From positions 1,204,742 through 1,268,741 of the forward strand of contig NZ_QSNG01000001.1 in NCBI RefSeq assembly GCF_003416765.1: a stretch of DNA of 64,000 nt, in the 5' to 3' direction. A model generated the notes under the pieces. It did not search any database. It was not told the DNA's origin and was given only the letters and a program-made list of their open reading frames with translations. The position numbers and the translations under genes are program-made. This document shows positions 18,713 to 29,165 of this stretch, in pieces (the stretch's first letter is position 1; each line of letters starts with the position of its first letter). The stretch is from Paratractidigestivibacter faecalis. GTDB lineage: Bacteria; Actinomycetota; Coriobacteriia; Coriobacteriales; Atopobiaceae.

Positions 18713-20386
18713 CTAGCGACGGGCGAAGCGGCGGACCAGGCCGTTGATGAGCTTGGCCTCGGGCATGTTGAAGATGAAGGCCAGGCCGTAGGTGACCGCG
18801 ACGGCGGGCAGTCCGGCAAGCACGCAATAGAGCATGGAGAGCATGGTGTTGCCCGCGCAGTTGCCCATAAAGAAGGCGAGGACGCCCAGGACGATGAAGC
18901 CCACGATGCCGCCCGCAAGGCCCAGGAGGAGCGACTTCACAAAGGCGGCGATGACCTTGGAGAGGCCGAGCGGGCCCAGGTTCTTGCGCAGGCTGACGAA
19001 GACGACCACGTCAATGAGCAGGAAGAACACCGTGGACGAGAAGGCCACGAAGTTGAGGCCGAAGTACTGGGTGAAGACCAGCAGCATGACCACCTGCACC
19101 ACGGAGGCAATGACGCTAGCCAGGGCGTACAGGCCCATGCGGCGCATGGCCGAGACAACCTTCTGCAGGTACATGCAGATGGCGTAGAAGGGCAGCGTGA
19201 GCGCGTACGTACCCAGGTAGTCTGCCGTCATCTGGAGCGCCTCGGGATCGAACTTGCCGGCCGCCAGGATGGAGATGAGCGGCACGGAGAAGACCATCAG
19301 GAAGATCATGAACGGCACCATGAAGAAGAGAATCTGGCTCACGCCGGAGGTGAGGCCGCGCACGAAGGACCCGCGGTCCTCCTTGGCCCAGCTGTCGGAG
19401 AGCTCCGTGAACATGGCCGTGGTGATGGGCACCGTGAGGATGGCGTAGGGCAGGGTGTACCAGAGGCGCGCGTAGTAGGTGATGGAGGCGCCGGTGGCCA
19501 CCACGGAGAGCGAGGCGGAGGACTGCACCGAGGTGGTCACGAAGGAGGACGCCATCACGATGACGGACGGCACCCCGATCTTGAGCGTCTCCTTGAGCAG
19601 CGGGTCGTGCAGGTCTATGCGGAAGCGCAGGCGGATGCCGTGGCGGTACATCGACGGCATCTGGCAGACCACCTGGACCAGGACGCCCAGCGGGTTGCCC
19701 AGGGCAAGCAGCACGAGGGCCAGCTGGGGGTTGGAGTCGGCCAGGAAGGCGTAGGCAAAGAAGGAGGCCGTGGTCACGAAGTTGTTGAAGATGGGGGCCG
19801 CGGAGCTCCAGAAGTAGTCCCTCTCCGCGTTGAGCACGCCCGAGAAGATGGACGAGAGCGCATACAGGACGACCTCTATGACAAAGAACCTGAAGAAGTA
19901 GACCGAGAGGTCAAAGTCAAAGTCCGAGGTTGCCGAGAAGGACTGCGTGTAGACGAGCTGCGCGGCAAAGACGAAGCCCAGCACCGTCACCGCGCCCATC
20001 AGCACCAGGACGATGGAGACCAGGTTTGAGGTGTACTCGCTGGCCCCCTTGGTGCCGGCCTTCTCGCGCACGGACATGTAGACCGGCAGGAAGGCCGTGG
20101 TGAGCATGCCCGCCACCACGAGCTCGTAGAGCTGGTTGGGCAGGTTGTTGGCAATGGAGTAGCAGCTTGCCATGACCGTGACGCCGATGGCGTAGGCCTG
20201 GCCCCAGGTGCGGAAGAAGCCCGTGAGGCGGCTCACGATGACGAGCACGCTCATCAGGGCCGCGGAGCGGCCCACCTGGGCGGTCTTGGCCTCGGCGGAA
20301 TCCTCGGCGGGGACGACCTGCTGGGCGGCAGGCGCCTCCCCGGTCTTGGCCTCGCTGCCCCTCATGTGCCTGGGCTGGTAGCTCAC
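18713..20386 (-). CDS. murJ: Lipid II flippase MurJ (MviN family)
   Basis: Flips lipid-linked peptidoglycan precursor across the membrane. 557 residues from a GTG at 20386, chosen for AAGGAG at 7 bases. A hydrophilic N-tail of about 40 residues (rich in Ala, Glu and Lys) precedes roughly 14 membrane segments. Family features are MSVLVIVSRLTGFFRTW, ANNLPNQLYELVVAGMLTTAFLPVY and YYARLWYTLPYAILTVPITTAMFTELS. Read leftward towards hisZG, 102 bases away across the palindrome. Confidence 0.93.
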   Translation of the reverse strand: MSYQPRHMRGSEAKTGEAPAAQQVVPAEDSAEAKTAQVGRSAALMSVLVIVSRLTGFFRTWGQAYAIGVTVMASCYSIANNLPNQLYELVVAGMLTTAFLPVYMSVREKAGTKGASEYTSNLVSIVLVLMGAVTVLGFVFAAQLVYTQSFSATSDFDFDLSVYFFRFFVIEVVLYALSSIFSGVLNAERDYFWSSAAPIFNNFVTTASFFAYAFLADSNPQLALVLLALGNPLGVLVQVVCQMPSMYRHGIRLRFRIDLHDPLLKETLKIGVPSVIVMASSFVTTSVQSSASLSVVATGASITYYARLWYTLPYAILTVPITTAMFTELSDSWAKEDRGSFVRGLTSGVSQILFFMVPFMIFLMVFSVPLISILAAGKFDPEALQMTADYLGTYALTLPFYAICMYLQKVVSAMRRMGLYALASVIASVVQVVMLLVFTQYFGLNFVAFSSTVFFLLIDVVVFVSLRKNLGPLGLSKVIAAFVKSLLLGLAGGIVGFIVLGVLAFFMGNCAGNTMLSMLYCVLAGLPAVAVTYGLAFIFNMPEAKLINGLVRRFARR

Positions 20387-20543
20387 CTCTGCGCTCCTTC
20401 TTCTGACGAAACAACACAAGGGGCGATTGTCTCACCGTCGCGGGGAGCGGGACCTGCCACGGGTCAAAGCGCCGCCAAAGAACACAACGACAAGGGCCGG
20501 ACGCAAGGAGCGGCAGGGGGCACCACGGGCGAGAAGCGCCCGC

Positions 20544-21035
20544 CTACTGGGTGATGTCGGCCAGCGTGGCCCCCAGGAAGGCGACGAGCTCCGACGGATC
20601 GAGGCGCAACGAGAGGCCGCGGCGCCCGCCGGAGATGCCGATGGCGTCATAGAGCTGGGCCGTCTCGTCGATGATCGTCGGGAAGGCCTTCTTCATGCCC
20701 ACCGGGGTGCACCCGCCACGGACGTAGCCCGTCACGGCCTCGAGGTCCTTGATGGGCATCAGCGAGAGGGACTTCTCGCCAGCGGCCGCGGCGGCCTTCT
20801 TGAGGTCAACCTCGCAGGCGACGGGGATGCAGCAGACCACGTGGTCCCCGCCCGGGGCCACGCAGACGAGCGTCTTGAAGGAGGAGTCCGGGTCCTCCCC
20901 CAGCTGCTCGGCTATGCGCACGCCCACGCCGCGGGAGACGTCGGTCTCCTCGAACTCCTGGACCCCGTAGCCAATGCCCGCCCGGTCAAGCTCCCGCATG
21001 GCATTGGTCTTCTGCACCTTCTCGCGCTTTGACAT
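20544..21035 (-). CDS. ybaK: Cys-tRNA(Pro)/Cys-tRNA(Cys) deacylase, YbaK/EbsC family
   Basis: Trans-editing enzyme that hydrolyses mischarged Cys-tRNA(Pro). 163 residues, a single YbaK/aaRS-associated domain. KTLVCVAPGGDHVVCCIPVACEVDLKKAA, the active-site lysine region, and LEAVTGYVRGGCTPVGMKKAFPTIID with GISGGRRGLSLRLDPSEL are characteristic. It starts 3 bases after the uvrA stop, so it is probably read from the uvrA promoter and may be co-induced by DNA damage. Confidence 0.93.
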   Translation of the reverse strand: MSKREKVQKTNAMRELDRAGIGYGVQEFEETDVSRGVGVRIAEQLGEDPDSSFKTLVCVAPGGDHVVCCIPVACEVDLKKAAAAAGEKSLSLMPIKDLEAVTGYVRGGCTPVGMKKAFPTIIDETAQLYDAIGISGGRRGLSLRLDPSELVAFLGATLADITQ

Positions 21036-21038
21036 GCC

Positions 21039-23915
21039 CTACTCCCCCTTTGCGGCCTGGCGGGCGCGGTCGCGCTCGAGGATGGGGGCGAGGAAGCGGC
21101 CGGTGTGGCTCTCGGGCACCTTGGCCACCTGCTCGGGGGTGCCGTAGGCGACCACGGTGCCACCGCCGTTACCGCCCTCGGGACCCATGTCCAGGATGCG
21201 GTCGGCCATCTTGATGACGTCCAGGTTGTGCTCGATGACAAGCACCGTGTTGCCGGCGTCAACCAGGCGCTCCAGCACCTCGACGAGCTGGCGGACGTCC
21301 TCGAAGTGAAGGCCCGTGGTCGGCTCGTCCAGGATGTAGAAGGTCTTGCCCGTCTGCTGGCGGTGGAGCTCCTTGGCCAGCTTCACGCGCTGCGCCTCTC
21401 CGCCGGAGAGGGTGGTTGCGGGCTGGCCCAGGTGGATGTAGCCCAGGCCCACGTCGTGCAGGGTCTGCAGCTTGTTCTTGATCTTGGGGATGTTGGTGAA
21501 GAAGGCCAAAGCCTCGCTCACCGTCATGTCCAGCACGTCGGAGATGGTCTTGCCGTGGTAGGTGACCTCGAGCGTCTCCCTGTTGTAGCGCTTGCCGTGG
21601 CAGACCTCGCAGGGGACGTAGACGTCTGGCAGGAAGTTCATCTCAATCTTGATCTGGCCGTCTCCCTTGCAGGCCTCGCAGCGGCCGCCCGGCACGTTGA
21701 ACGAGAAACGCCCGGGGCCGTAGCCGCGCACGCGGCTCTCCGGCACGGAGGCAAAGAGCGCCCGCAGGTCGTCCCACAGGCCGATGTAGGTGGCCGGGTT
21801 TGAGCGCGGCGTGCGGCCGATGGGAGACTGGTCGATGTCGATGACCTTGTCGATGAGCTCCACGCCTTCGAGCCTCTTGTACGGGCCCACGGGGCGCTTG
21901 GAGCGGTGGACGGCATTGGTGAGCGCCGGGGCCAGGGTGTCTGTCACCAGCGAGCTCTTGCCGCTGCCGGAGACGCCCGTGACCACGGTGAGCGTGCCCA
22001 ACTCCACCTTGGCGGTGACGCCCTTGAGGTTGTTGGCCGAGGCCCCCACCACCTTGATGGCGCCGCGCCGCGGGTTGCGGCGCTTTGCCGGCAGCTCTAT
22101 CTGGCGCAGCCCGGTGAGGTAGGCGCCCGTGACGGAGTCCGGGTTGGCGGCGATCTCTTCCGGCGTGCCGGCGGCCACCACATGCCCGCCCAGCTCGCCC
22201 GCGCCCGGGCCCATGTCTATGACGTAGTCCGCCGCGCGGATGGTGTCCTCGTCGTGCTCGACCACGATGACGGTGTTGCCCTGGTCCCTCAGGCTCTTGA
22301 GGGTGGCGATGAGGCGGTCGTTGTCGCGCTGGTGCAGGCCGATGGAGGGCTCGTCCAGGATGTAGAGCACACCCATGAGGCCGGCGCCGATCTGCGTGGC
22401 CAGGCGGATGCGCTGCGCCTCTCCGCCGGAGAGGGTGGCCGCGGCGCGGGACAGCGTGAGGTAGTCGAGGCCCACGTTGACCAGGAAGCGCAGGCGCGCG
22501 CGGATCTCCTTGACGATGGGCCCGGCAATGACCAGCTGGCGCTCCTCGAGCCTGAGCTGGTCAAAGAACTCCAGGCTCTCCCTGCAGGAGAGCTCGCAGA
22601 CGTCCCAGATGCTCTTGTCGCCAACGGTGACGGCCAGAATCTCCGGCTTCAGGCGGGCGCCGTCGCACGTGGTGCAGGGCACCTCGCGGATGTACTTCTC
22701 CAAGTGGGTGCGCATGGTCTCCGACGTGGTCTCCTGGTACTTGTCGAAGAGAATCTTGCGCACGCCCGAGAACGTGGTGAGCCAGCTGGTGTCGCGCCCG
22801 TCGCGCGTGTGGTAGTCAACGCGGATCTTCTTGTCTCCCAGACCGCCGAGAAGGACGTCCTGCGCCTTCTTGGGCAGCTCCGACCAGGGCGTCTGGTCGG
22901 AGACGCCGATGTGGCGGCACACGGCCGAGAGGATCTGCGGGTAGTAGTTGGAGTTGCCGAAGAGGCTCCCGAAGACGCCGCCAGCCACGGAGAGGGACGG
23001 GTCCTCGATGAGGGCCTCCGCGTCCACGATCTTGCGGAGACCCAGGCCGTCGCAGTCCGGGCAGGCGCCGTAGGGGGCGTTGAACGAGAAGTCGCGCGGC
23101 TGGAGGTCATCCATGGAGTGGCCGTGCTCGGGGCAGGCGAGCGCCAGAGAGTACTGGAGCAGCTCTCCTGGAATGCCCTCGGGGTCCTGGCGGTCCGGCA
23201 GGAGCCAGAAGCCCACCTTGCCCTGCGCGAGCTTGGTTGCCTGCTCCACGGCCTCCGCGATGCGCCCGAGGGAGTTCTCGCGGATGACGATGCGGTCCAC
23301 CACCACCTCGACGGTGTGCTTGAGCTTCTTCTCGAGCTTGATCTCATCGTCGAGCTCGCGCACCTCGCCGTCCACGCGGACGCGCGAGAAGCCCTCGTGC
23401 CGCAGGTCGTCGAAGAGCTTTGCGTACTCGCCCTTGCGGCCCAGTACCACCGGAGCGAGGACCAGCGCACGCCTGCCCTGGGCGTGCGCCAGGACCTTGT
23501 CGGCCACCTGGTCGGTGGTCTGGCGCTCGATGACGCGGCCGCACTCCGGGCAGTGCGGGGTGCCCACGCGCGCGTACAGCAGGCGCAGGTAGTCGTAGAT
23601 CTCCGTCACGGTGCCCACCGTGGAGCGGGGGTTTCTGGACGTGGTCTTCTGGTCAATGGAGACTGCCGGGGAGAGGCCGTCGATGGAGTCCAGGTCCGGC
23701 TTGTCCATCTGCCCGAGGAACTGGCGGGCGTAACTGGAGAGGCTCTCCACGTAGCGGCGCTGCCCCTCGGCGTAGATGGTGTCGAAGGCCAGGCTCGACT
23801 TGCCCGAGCCCGAAAGGCCCGTGATGACGACGAGCTTGTCCCTCGGGATGTCCACGTCCACGTTGGCGAGGTTGTGCTCCCTCGCGCCACGAATGGTGAT
23901 TGCCTCCTGGGCCAT
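21039..23915 (-). CDS. uvrA: Excinuclease ABC subunit A
   Basis: Damage-recognition ATPase of nucleotide excision repair. 958 residues from the ATG at 23915 (GGGGGAGAG upstream). Two ABC ATPase halves: Walker [10 protein letters not shown] near the N-terminus and GVSGSGKSS in the second half, each with an [10 protein letters not shown] signature. Zinc-binding CPECG, CPDC and the [27 protein letters not shown] insertion are present. Preceded by an SOS-like box and followed directly by ybaK. Confidence 0.99.
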   Translation of the reverse strand: MAQEAITIRGAREHNLANVDVDIPRDKLVVITGLSGSGKSSLAFDTIYAEGQRRYVESLSSYARQFLGQMDKPDLDSIDGLSPAVSIDQKTTSRNPRSTVGTVTEIYDYLRLLYARVGTPHCPECGRVIERQTTDQVADKVLAHAQGRRALVLAPVVLGRKGEYAKLFDDLRHEGFSRVRVDGEVRELDDEIKLEKKLKHTVEVVVDRIVIRENSLGRIAEAVEQATKLAQGKVGFWLLPDRQDPEGIPGELLQYSLALACPEHGHSMDDLQPRDFSFNAPYGACPDCDGLGLRKIVDAEALIEDPSLSVAGGVFGSLFGNSNYYPQILSAVCRHIGVSDQTPWSELPKKAQDVLLGGLGDKKIRVDYHTRDGRDTSWLTTFSGVRKILFDKYQETTSETMRTHLEKYIREVPCTTCDGARLKPEILAVTVGDKSIWDVCELSCRESLEFFDQLRLEERQLVIAGPIVKEIRARLRFLVNVGLDYLTLSRAAATLSGGEAQRIRLATQIGAGLMGVLYILDEPSIGLHQRDNDRLIATLKSLRDQGNTVIVVEHDEDTIRAADYVIDMGPGAGELGGHVVAAGTPEEIAANPDSVTGAYLTGLRQIELPAKRRNPRRGAIKVVGASANNLKGVTAKVELGTLTVVTGVSGSGKSSLVTDTLAPALTNAVHRSKRPVGPYKRLEGVELIDKVIDIDQSPIGRTPRSNPATYIGLWDDLRALFASVPESRVRGYGPGRFSFNVPGGRCEACKGDGQIKIEMNFLPDVYVPCEVCHGKRYNRETLEVTYHGKTISDVLDMTVSEALAFFTNIPKIKNKLQTLHDVGLGYIHLGQPATTLSGGEAQRVKLAKELHRQQTGKTFYILDEPTTGLHFEDVRQLVEVLERLVDAGNTVLVIEHNLDVIKMADRILDMGPEGGNGGGTVVAYGTPEQVAKVPESHTGRFLAPILERDRARQAAKGE

Positions 23916-23952
23916 GCGTCTCTCCCCCAGCGTTGCTCCTATTGGTCGGAAC

Positions 23953-23983
23953 AGTCTAGCATGAAACACCAAACACTTGTACT
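23953..23983 (-). promoter_or_regulatory. uvrA promoter with LexA/SOS-like box
   Basis: On the minus strand AGTACAAGTGTTTG (23983-23970) agrees with the Gram-positive SOS consensus CGAACRNRYGTTYG at 12 of 14 positions. A TAGACT -10 candidate (23958-23953) follows so that the box covers the -35 region. A second such box precedes uvrB, which raises confidence. Confidence 0.55.
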
Positions 23984-23988
23984 AAACA

Positions 23989-24019
23989 GCCGTCCCGCGG
24001 ACAAAAGCCACGGGACGGC
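23989..24019 (-). terminator. Terminator of the metallo-hydrolase operon
   Basis: Perfect 9-bp arms GCCGTCCCG/CGGGACGGC (23989-23997, 24011-24019) with a 13-base loop, followed on the minus strand by TGTTTAG. About 40 bases beyond the stop at 24060. Confidence 0.7.
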
Positions 24020-24059
24020 CAACGCAGCTATGGGTCACGGTGCGGGCGGGCGCGAGCCG

Positions 24060-25169
24060 TCACGCAAGCCAGTAGCGGTTCACGCCGGCGTCGTCCTTCT
24101 CGCGGCGTATGCGGCCGCAGCACACCAGGTGGTCCAGGTGCGCCACACTCTCGCTCACGAGGAACCACCGCGTGAGGGCCGGGACCTTCTCCCAGGTCTC
24201 GAAGGGCGCGTGCCAGCCCAGGGAGGGCACCAGCTCGCGGCCCGTGGAGCCGGGACGCTCCCCCACGGCGGCCAGGGCGCGCTCGCTCCTGCGCTCGTGG
24301 TGCGCCACGTTGCCCAGGCACCGCTCGGCGAGCACCCCCTCCTGGACGCCGTGGCCCAGGAAGGCGTGCTCCACGCCCATGTCGGCCACGCGTCGCAGCG
24401 TGGAGAGCTGGTCTCCCAGGGCGTCGTCGGAGCCGCCCCAGAAGCAGATGCAGGTGGAACAGGCGTAGAGGACCACGTCGCCCGTGAAGGCCAGGCCGCG
24501 CTCGGGCAGCCACAGGGCGGTCTGCCCCGGCATGTGGCCCGGCACCGGCACCGTCTTGAACTCCCAGCGGCCGCAGCGCACCACGTCGCCGGCGGCCAGC
24601 ACCCGACAGGGCACCTCGTCGCGCTCGAAGTCCGTGACGTGGGCCCAGATGGAGTTGGCCATCTCCTCGGCCTCGGCGGCGCCGACGCCCTCCCCCACCA
24701 GGCGCTCCGCCATGTAGTCGCAGTACGTCGGCGTGGAGAAGCGCCTCATGTCGGCAAGCGTGGCGCGGGAGAGCGTCACCCTCACGCCGGCCTCCGCGAG
24801 CTCGCGCGCCTGGCCGGAGTGGTCGATGTGCGCGTGCGTGCAGAAGAGCGTGGCGTGGGCGGGGTCCACCCCCAGGCGCACGAGGGCGCGCATGAGGCGG
24901 GTGTCGTTGTAGTCGTCGGGGGTGCCGGTGTCCACGATGAGCGTCTCTGCCCCGTCGCGCACCACGAAGACGTTGACGGAGGGCAGGAAGGTCTGGCTCA
25001 TGAGCAGCTCGACGCGCCAGACCTCGGGCTCGTCGAAGACGCGCGCGCAGGCAAATCCGTCGGAGTCCAGCGCGAACGCTCGGGCGTCGCTCACGACGCC
25101 CGAGATGCGCTCCTCGCGGGACTCCGCGGCCATGGCCGTCTGGCCGCCCTGGCCAGCCGCGCTAGTCAA
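24060..25169 (-). CDS. Metallo-beta-lactamase-fold hydrolase with C-terminal winged helix
   Basis: Zinc hydrolase of the LACTB2/glyoxalase II-like group. 369 residues from a TTG at 25169 (GAAGG 7-8 bases upstream; an ATG at 25133 is the alternative). The metal motif THAHIDHSG, the Asp of AFTGDVVLYA and the His of HAFLGHG are present, with PVPGHMPGQTALW between. The C-terminal 90 residues (AHHERRSERALAAV to VAHLDHLVCCGRIRREKDDAG) look like the small helical/winged-helix tail of LACTB2-type proteins. Substrate unknown. It overlaps the upstream YhcH gene by 8 bases. Confidence 0.85.
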   Translation of the reverse strand: MTSAAGQGGQTAMAAESREERISGVVSDARAFALDSDGFACARVFDEPEVWRVELLMSQTFLPSVNVFVVRDGAETLIVDTGTPDDYNDTRLMRALVRLGVDPAHATLFCTHAHIDHSGQARELAEAGVRVTLSRATLADMRRFSTPTYCDYMAERLVGEGVGAAEAEEMANSIWAHVTDFERDEVPCRVLAAGDVVRCGRWEFKTVPVPGHMPGQTALWLPERGLAFTGDVVLYACSTCICFWGGSDDALGDQLSTLRRVADMGVEHAFLGHGVQEGVLAERCLGNVAHHERRSERALAAVGERPGSTGRELVPSLGWHAPFETWEKVPALTRWFLVSESVAHLDHLVCCGRIRREKDDAGVNRYWLA

Positions 25170-25620
25170 CGAGCACCTTCACGCAGATCTTCTTGAGCGC
25201 GGCGGGCTCGTCCACGCAGCAACCGGGCTTGTGGGCGTCCTCGGGCGGCGTGACCACGATGTCGCCCTCGTGCAGGGTGACCCAGGCCTCGCGGGCGGGG
25301 TTGGCGTACAGGCCGAAGTCATCGGCCTCGTTGAAGTCGCAGACGGGCTCGACCTCGTCGATGGGGGCCACGGCCAGGCGCTCGACGCCGCTGATGACGT
25401 AGTGGATGTCGGCGTAGCGACGGTGGGCCTCGTAGTTCTTCTCGCCCGCGGGGACGGTGGTGAACTCCATGACGTTGGCAAAGACCTCGTCGCCCATGAT
25501 GTCGTGGCGGCCGCACTCGATGGCGGACATGTCGGTGGCGGCAAGCCACGCGAGCGCCCTCTGGAAGCGCTCGGAGGAGATGTCGTTGTGGGACGCGTTC
25601 TTGATGGACGAGAAGAGCAT
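25162..25620 (-). CDS. YhcH/YjgK/YiaL family protein
   Basis: 152-residue cupin-like protein of the family that includes the beta subunit of evolved beta-galactosidase and proteins linked to sialic-acid and sugar use. YEAHRRYADIHYVISGVERLAVAPID and the GDIVVTPPEDAHKPG segment carry the expected His and Glu residues. Usually an accessory sugar epimerase or mutarotase-like function is suggested; the role here is open. ATG at 25620 follows AAGGAGG. First gene of a two-gene leftward unit. Confidence 0.88.
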   Translation of the reverse strand: MLFSSIKNASHNDISSERFQRALAWLAATDMSAIECGRHDIMGDEVFANVMEFTTVPAGEKNYEAHRRYADIHYVISGVERLAVAPIDEVEPVCDFNEADDFGLYANPAREAWVTLHEGDIVVTPPEDAHKPGCCVDEPAALKKICVKVLVD

Positions 25621-25726
25621 GCGTGCCTCCTTGTGGTCAGTTACGGCGCAAGGCGCCCAGTTGCTCCCTACTATACGCTCCCGCGGGAGGCACTTCTCGC
25701 TTCTCGCCCGCGCAGCACGACGGCTG

Positions 25727-25768
25727 TGCTATAAGTGAGCCGAGGTTAACTTAAACCATGGCTAACTT
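25727..25768 (+). promoter_or_regulatory. Extended -10 promoter and operator-like repeats for the ABC exporter
   Basis: TGCTATAAG (25727-25735) is a good extended -10. Just downstream, GTTAACTT (25745) and GCTAACTT (25761) are spaced 16 bases apart in an AT-rich patch before the ribosome site GGGAGGAG (25771). Repeats at the transcript start suggest a repressor site, but no regulator gene is adjacent. Confidence 0.45.
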
Positions 25769-25785
25769 TTGGGAGGAGACAGGTC

Positions 25786-26499
25786 ATGAGGGGACCGGAG
25801 CCCTATCTGGTGGTTGACGGGCTGATGAAGCACTACGGCGACGGCGAGGCGCGCGTCCAGGTGCTCGACGGCATAACCACCAAGATCATGCGCGGGGAGG
25901 TGTGCGTCATGCTGGGCCCGTCCGGCTCGGGCAAGTCCACCTTCCTGAACCTCATCGGCGGCCTGGAGGACGCCGACGGCGGCCACGTCAGCGTGGGCGG
26001 CTGCGAGCTCACGGCCCTCGGGGCGCGCGAGCTGGGCGAGTACCGCCGCCGCGAGCTGGGGTTTGTCTTCCAGTTCTACAACCTCGTGCCCGACCTCACC
26101 ATCCGCGAGAACATCGAGGTCACGGCGCACCTCTCGAGCGATCCTCTGCCCATGGAGGACCTGCTGCGGTCCCTGGGCCTGTGGGAGCACCGCGACAAGT
26201 TCCCCCGGCAGGTCTCCGGCGGCCAGCAGCAGCGCTGCGCCATAGGACGCGCGCTGGTCAAGAACCCCGGGCTCATCCTGTGCGACGAGCCCACCGGCGC
26301 CCTCGACTACAAGACCTCCAAGGAGGTCCTCGAGCTCATGGAGCACGTCAACCGCGAGTACGGCTGCACCATCGTCATGGTGACGCACAACGCCGCCATT
26401 GCCGGAATGGCCGACCGTGTGCTGCGCCTACGCGACGGCAGGCTCGTGGAGGACCAGGTCAACGAGGCGCCGGTCAGCGCCGCCGAGCTGGATTGGTAG
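25786..26499 (+). CDS. ABC transporter ATP-binding protein (MacB/LolD-like)
   Basis: 237 residues. Walker A GPSGSGKST (about 45-53), Q-loop FVFQFYNLVP, signature VSGGQQQRCAIGRAL (about 143), Walker B LILCDEPTGALD (about 163) and the switch His in MVTHNAAI are all intact. The FNL/TGALD features put it in the MacB/LolD/FtsE group that drives FtsX-like permeases. It is followed 7 bases later by such a permease, so the pair is an exporter or mechanotransmitter of unknown substrate. Confidence 0.95.
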   Translation: MRGPEPYLVVDGLMKHYGDGEARVQVLDGITTKIMRGEVCVMLGPSGSGKSTFLNLIGGLEDADGGHVSVGGCELTALGARELGEYRRRELGFVFQFYNLVPDLTIRENIEVTAHLSSDPLPMEDLLRSLGLWEHRDKFPRQVSGGQQQRCAIGRALVKNPGLILCDEPTGALDYKTSKEVLELMEHVNREYGCTIVMVTHNAAIAGMADRVLRLRDGRLVEDQVNEAPVSAAELDW

Positions 26500-26506
26500 G
26501 CGCCCC

Positions 26507-29125
26507 ATGACCCCGCTAGCCAGGCGGCTCCCCCGCGAGCTGCGAAAGGACATAGGCAAGTACCTCGGCATCTTCCTGCTCATGTGCGGCTGCGTGGCCT
26601 TGACCTCGGGCTTTCTGCTGGCCGCGCACTCCATCGACGTCATCATGGACGGCATGCGTGACGAGTACGCCATTGAGGACGGCCGCGTGACCACCAGCTT
26701 CAGGGCCACCGACGTCCAGCTCGACGCCATGCGCCGGGCGGCCGAGGGCGCGGGCGGCGTCGACGTCTACGAGAACTTCTCCATTGACGCGCGCTTTCGC
26801 CACGCGCAGGGAGACGACGGGACCAGCCGCACGCTGCGCACCTACGTCCACCGCACGCAGGTGGACCTCGCCGCCTACTGCGAGGGACGCGAGCCGGCCG
26901 CCGACGACGAGGTGGCCGTCGACCGCGTCTTTGCAGCCAACAACGGCCTCTCCTTGGGCGACGAGGTCCTTCTCTGCGGGCGCGCCTACTGCGTGACGGG
27001 CATCCTCACCCTGCCCGACAGCCAGGCCCTCTTTGCCAGCAACTCCGACTTCACGGTCAACACGCTCACCTACGGCGTGGCCGAGGTCACGCCCGGGGGC
27101 TTTGCCGCCCTGGAGGCCGCCGGGGGCGCCCCGGCCTACACGTACTCCTTCTGCTTTGCGGACCGAGGCCTCACCGTGGCCCAGCGCACCGACGCCGAGA
27201 AGGACATGGTCAGCGCCCTCACCGACGCCGACGCGCGCGTCGACGAGCTCATAGACGCCGACTCCAACCAGGGCATTGGCTACGCGGCCGACGACGTCTC
27301 CGGCGACTCGGCCATGTGGACCACGCTCCTGGACATCATCATCGTCATCATGGCCTTCGTCTTCGTGGTGCTGACCAACGCCACCATCGAGGAGGAGAGC
27401 GCCGTCATAGGAACGCTCATGGCGAGCGGCTACCGCCGCCGGGAGCTGGTCCTGCACTACCTGGCGCTTCCCGCCGCGGTGGGGCTTCTCGCCGCCGGGC
27501 TGGGCACCGCGCTGGGCGTGGTGCTCTTCACCAGCCCCATGCGCGACCTCTACTACGGCAGCTACAGCCTGCCGCCCTTCCACGTGAGCTGGGACTGGAG
27601 CATCTTCGTCAAGACGGCCGTGGTCCCCTCCGCGCTTCTCGTCGGCATCACGCTGCTGGCGCTGCTTCACAAGACGAGAAGGACTCCCCTGCAGTTCCTT
27701 CGCCACGAGGCGTCCGGCAAGTCCGGCACCAGGCGCGGCGTGAGGCTCCCCGAGCGCCTAGGGTTTGTCGCCCGCTTCCGCCTGCGCGTCTTCCTGCGCA
27801 ACCTGGGCAACTTTGCCACGCTCTTCGTGGGCATCGGCTTTGCCTCGCTGCTGCTCCTCTTCAGCCTGGCCATCCTCCCCACCATGACCCACTACGCCGA
27901 CAACCTCGAGAGCAGCCTGGTGGCCCGCCACCAGTACGTGCTCAAGGCGCCGCTGGAGCTCGAGGGCACCAGCGACCAGCGCGCCCAGTGGGCCGCCGTC
28001 GAGCGCCTGCAGGCCGTGGACGGCGCCGTCCCCTCACGCGCACAGGACGCGGCCGACGGGCTTGAGGACGCGCTCGCCTCGCTGGCGGCCGTCCCCGGCA
28101 TGGACGCCGTGGCGGCCGTCCAGGACGCGCGGGCAGAGCTCTCCGCGCGCCTGGGCGAGGTGGCGGACGCCCTGGGATGCACCCGCGACAAGGTGGTCGA
28201 CCTTCTCGACGAGGCATCAAGGGTTGACGCGGACGACGAGGACGCGCACCCCGTGAACACCACGGACAACGGCGCCGAGGCAATCTCGCAGGCCGAGAAG
28301 TACGCCGTCTACACGCTGCAGTACGACCGCGGCGAGGGCAACGGCGAGGAGACCGTCAGCGTCTACGGCGTCTCGCCCGACTCCCGCTACTGGAAGGGGC
28401 CGCCTGTTGGCGGCGGGCGCGTGGTCTTTGGCGGCGGCCTGGTGGACAAGTTCGGCTTTGCCGCGGGCGACTCCGCGAGCCTCTACGACAAGTACGAGGA
28501 CAGGGTCCACGAGCTCGTCTTTGACGGGACCACCTGGGGCTCAAAGTCCGACATGAACCTCTACATGAGCCTCGACGACTTCAACGGGCTCTTTGGCAAC
28601 GCCGACGGCTACTTCAACGCCTACGTCAGCGACGAGGAGCTGCGGCTTGACTCGCTCTTCTTTGCGAGCGAGACCACGCCTGACGATATGCGCGCCATCG
28701 GCGACCAGTTCACGGGCATGATGGACGACATGATCGGCATGCTGGTGGGGCTCTCTGTCTTTATCTACCTGCTCTTCATCTACCTGCTCACCAAGGCGGT
28801 CATCGACAGGAGCGCGCGCTCCATCAGCTACATGAAGGTCTTTGGCTACCGTGACGCAGAGATCTCCAGGCTCTACGTGCGCTCTATCACGCTGTGCGTG
28901 GCGGCGTCGCTGGTGCTGTGTCTGCCGCTGATCATTGGCAGCCTGACGGCCATCTTCCGCGCGATGCTGATCAGCTACAACGGAAACATCGAGATCTTCG
29001 TGCCGTGGTCGGCCATGGCCGAGACCCTCGTCGCGGGCTTCGTGACCTACCTTGCGGTGGCGGCGTTGCACACGCGCTCCATCCGGCGGGTGCCCCTCTC
29101 CGAGGCGCTGAAGGTCCAGGAGTAG
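26507..29125 (+). CDS. FtsX-like ABC transporter permease
   Basis: 872 residues from the ATG at 26507. There is one N-terminal membrane segment (about 17-42), a large extracytoplasmic domain (about 43-268), a first FtsX block with three segments (about 272-388), a further segment near 433-458, a second extracytoplasmic domain, and a last FtsX block (about 742-854). EEESAVIGTLMASGYRRREL and ISYMKVFGYRDAEISRLYVRS are the coupling-helix motifs that contact the ATPase. The long periplasm-facing loops and duplicated FtsX domains resemble antimicrobial-peptide or lipoprotein-type exporters of Gram-positives. The substrate is unknown. Confidence 0.92.
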   Translation: MTPLARRLPRELRKDIGKYLGIFLLMCGCVALTSGFLLAAHSIDVIMDGMRDEYAIEDGRVTTSFRATDVQLDAMRRAAEGAGGVDVYENFSIDARFRHAQGDDGTSRTLRTYVHRTQVDLAAYCEGREPAADDEVAVDRVFAANNGLSLGDEVLLCGRAYCVTGILTLPDSQALFASNSDFTVNTLTYGVAEVTPGGFAALEAAGGAPAYTYSFCFADRGLTVAQRTDAEKDMVSALTDADARVDELIDADSNQGIGYAADDVSGDSAMWTTLLDIIIVIMAFVFVVLTNATIEEESAVIGTLMASGYRRRELVLHYLALPAAVGLLAAGLGTALGVVLFTSPMRDLYYGSYSLPPFHVSWDWSIFVKTAVVPSALLVGITLLALLHKTRRTPLQFLRHEASGKSGTRRGVRLPERLGFVARFRLRVFLRNLGNFATLFVGIGFASLLLLFSLAILPTMTHYADNLESSLVARHQYVLKAPLELEGTSDQRAQWAAVERLQAVDGAVPSRAQDAADGLEDALASLAAVPGMDAVAAVQDARAELSARLGEVADALGCTRDKVVDLLDEASRVDADDEDAHPVNTTDNGAEAISQAEKYAVYTLQYDRGEGNGEETVSVYGVSPDSRYWKGPPVGGGRVVFGGGLVDKFGFAAGDSASLYDKYEDRVHELVFDGTTWGSKSDMNLYMSLDDFNGLFGNADGYFNAYVSDEELRLDSLFFASETTPDDMRAIGDQFTGMMDDMIGMLVGLSVFIYLLFIYLLTKAVIDRSARSISYMKVFGYRDAEISRLYVRSITLCVAASLVLCLPLIIGSLTAIFRAMLISYNGNIEIFVPWSAMAETLVAGFVTYLAVAALHTRSIRRVPLSEALKVQE

Positions 29126-29165
29126 GCGGGGCCAGGCGCGGCGGAAGCGGGGCACAGGCTCCATC

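Noticed and set aside
21906-25196. 1096-codon + strand frame across uvrA and the metallo-hydrolase
   Set aside because: Shadow of two well-supported minus-strand genes; no domain-like sequence and it spans a real terminator.
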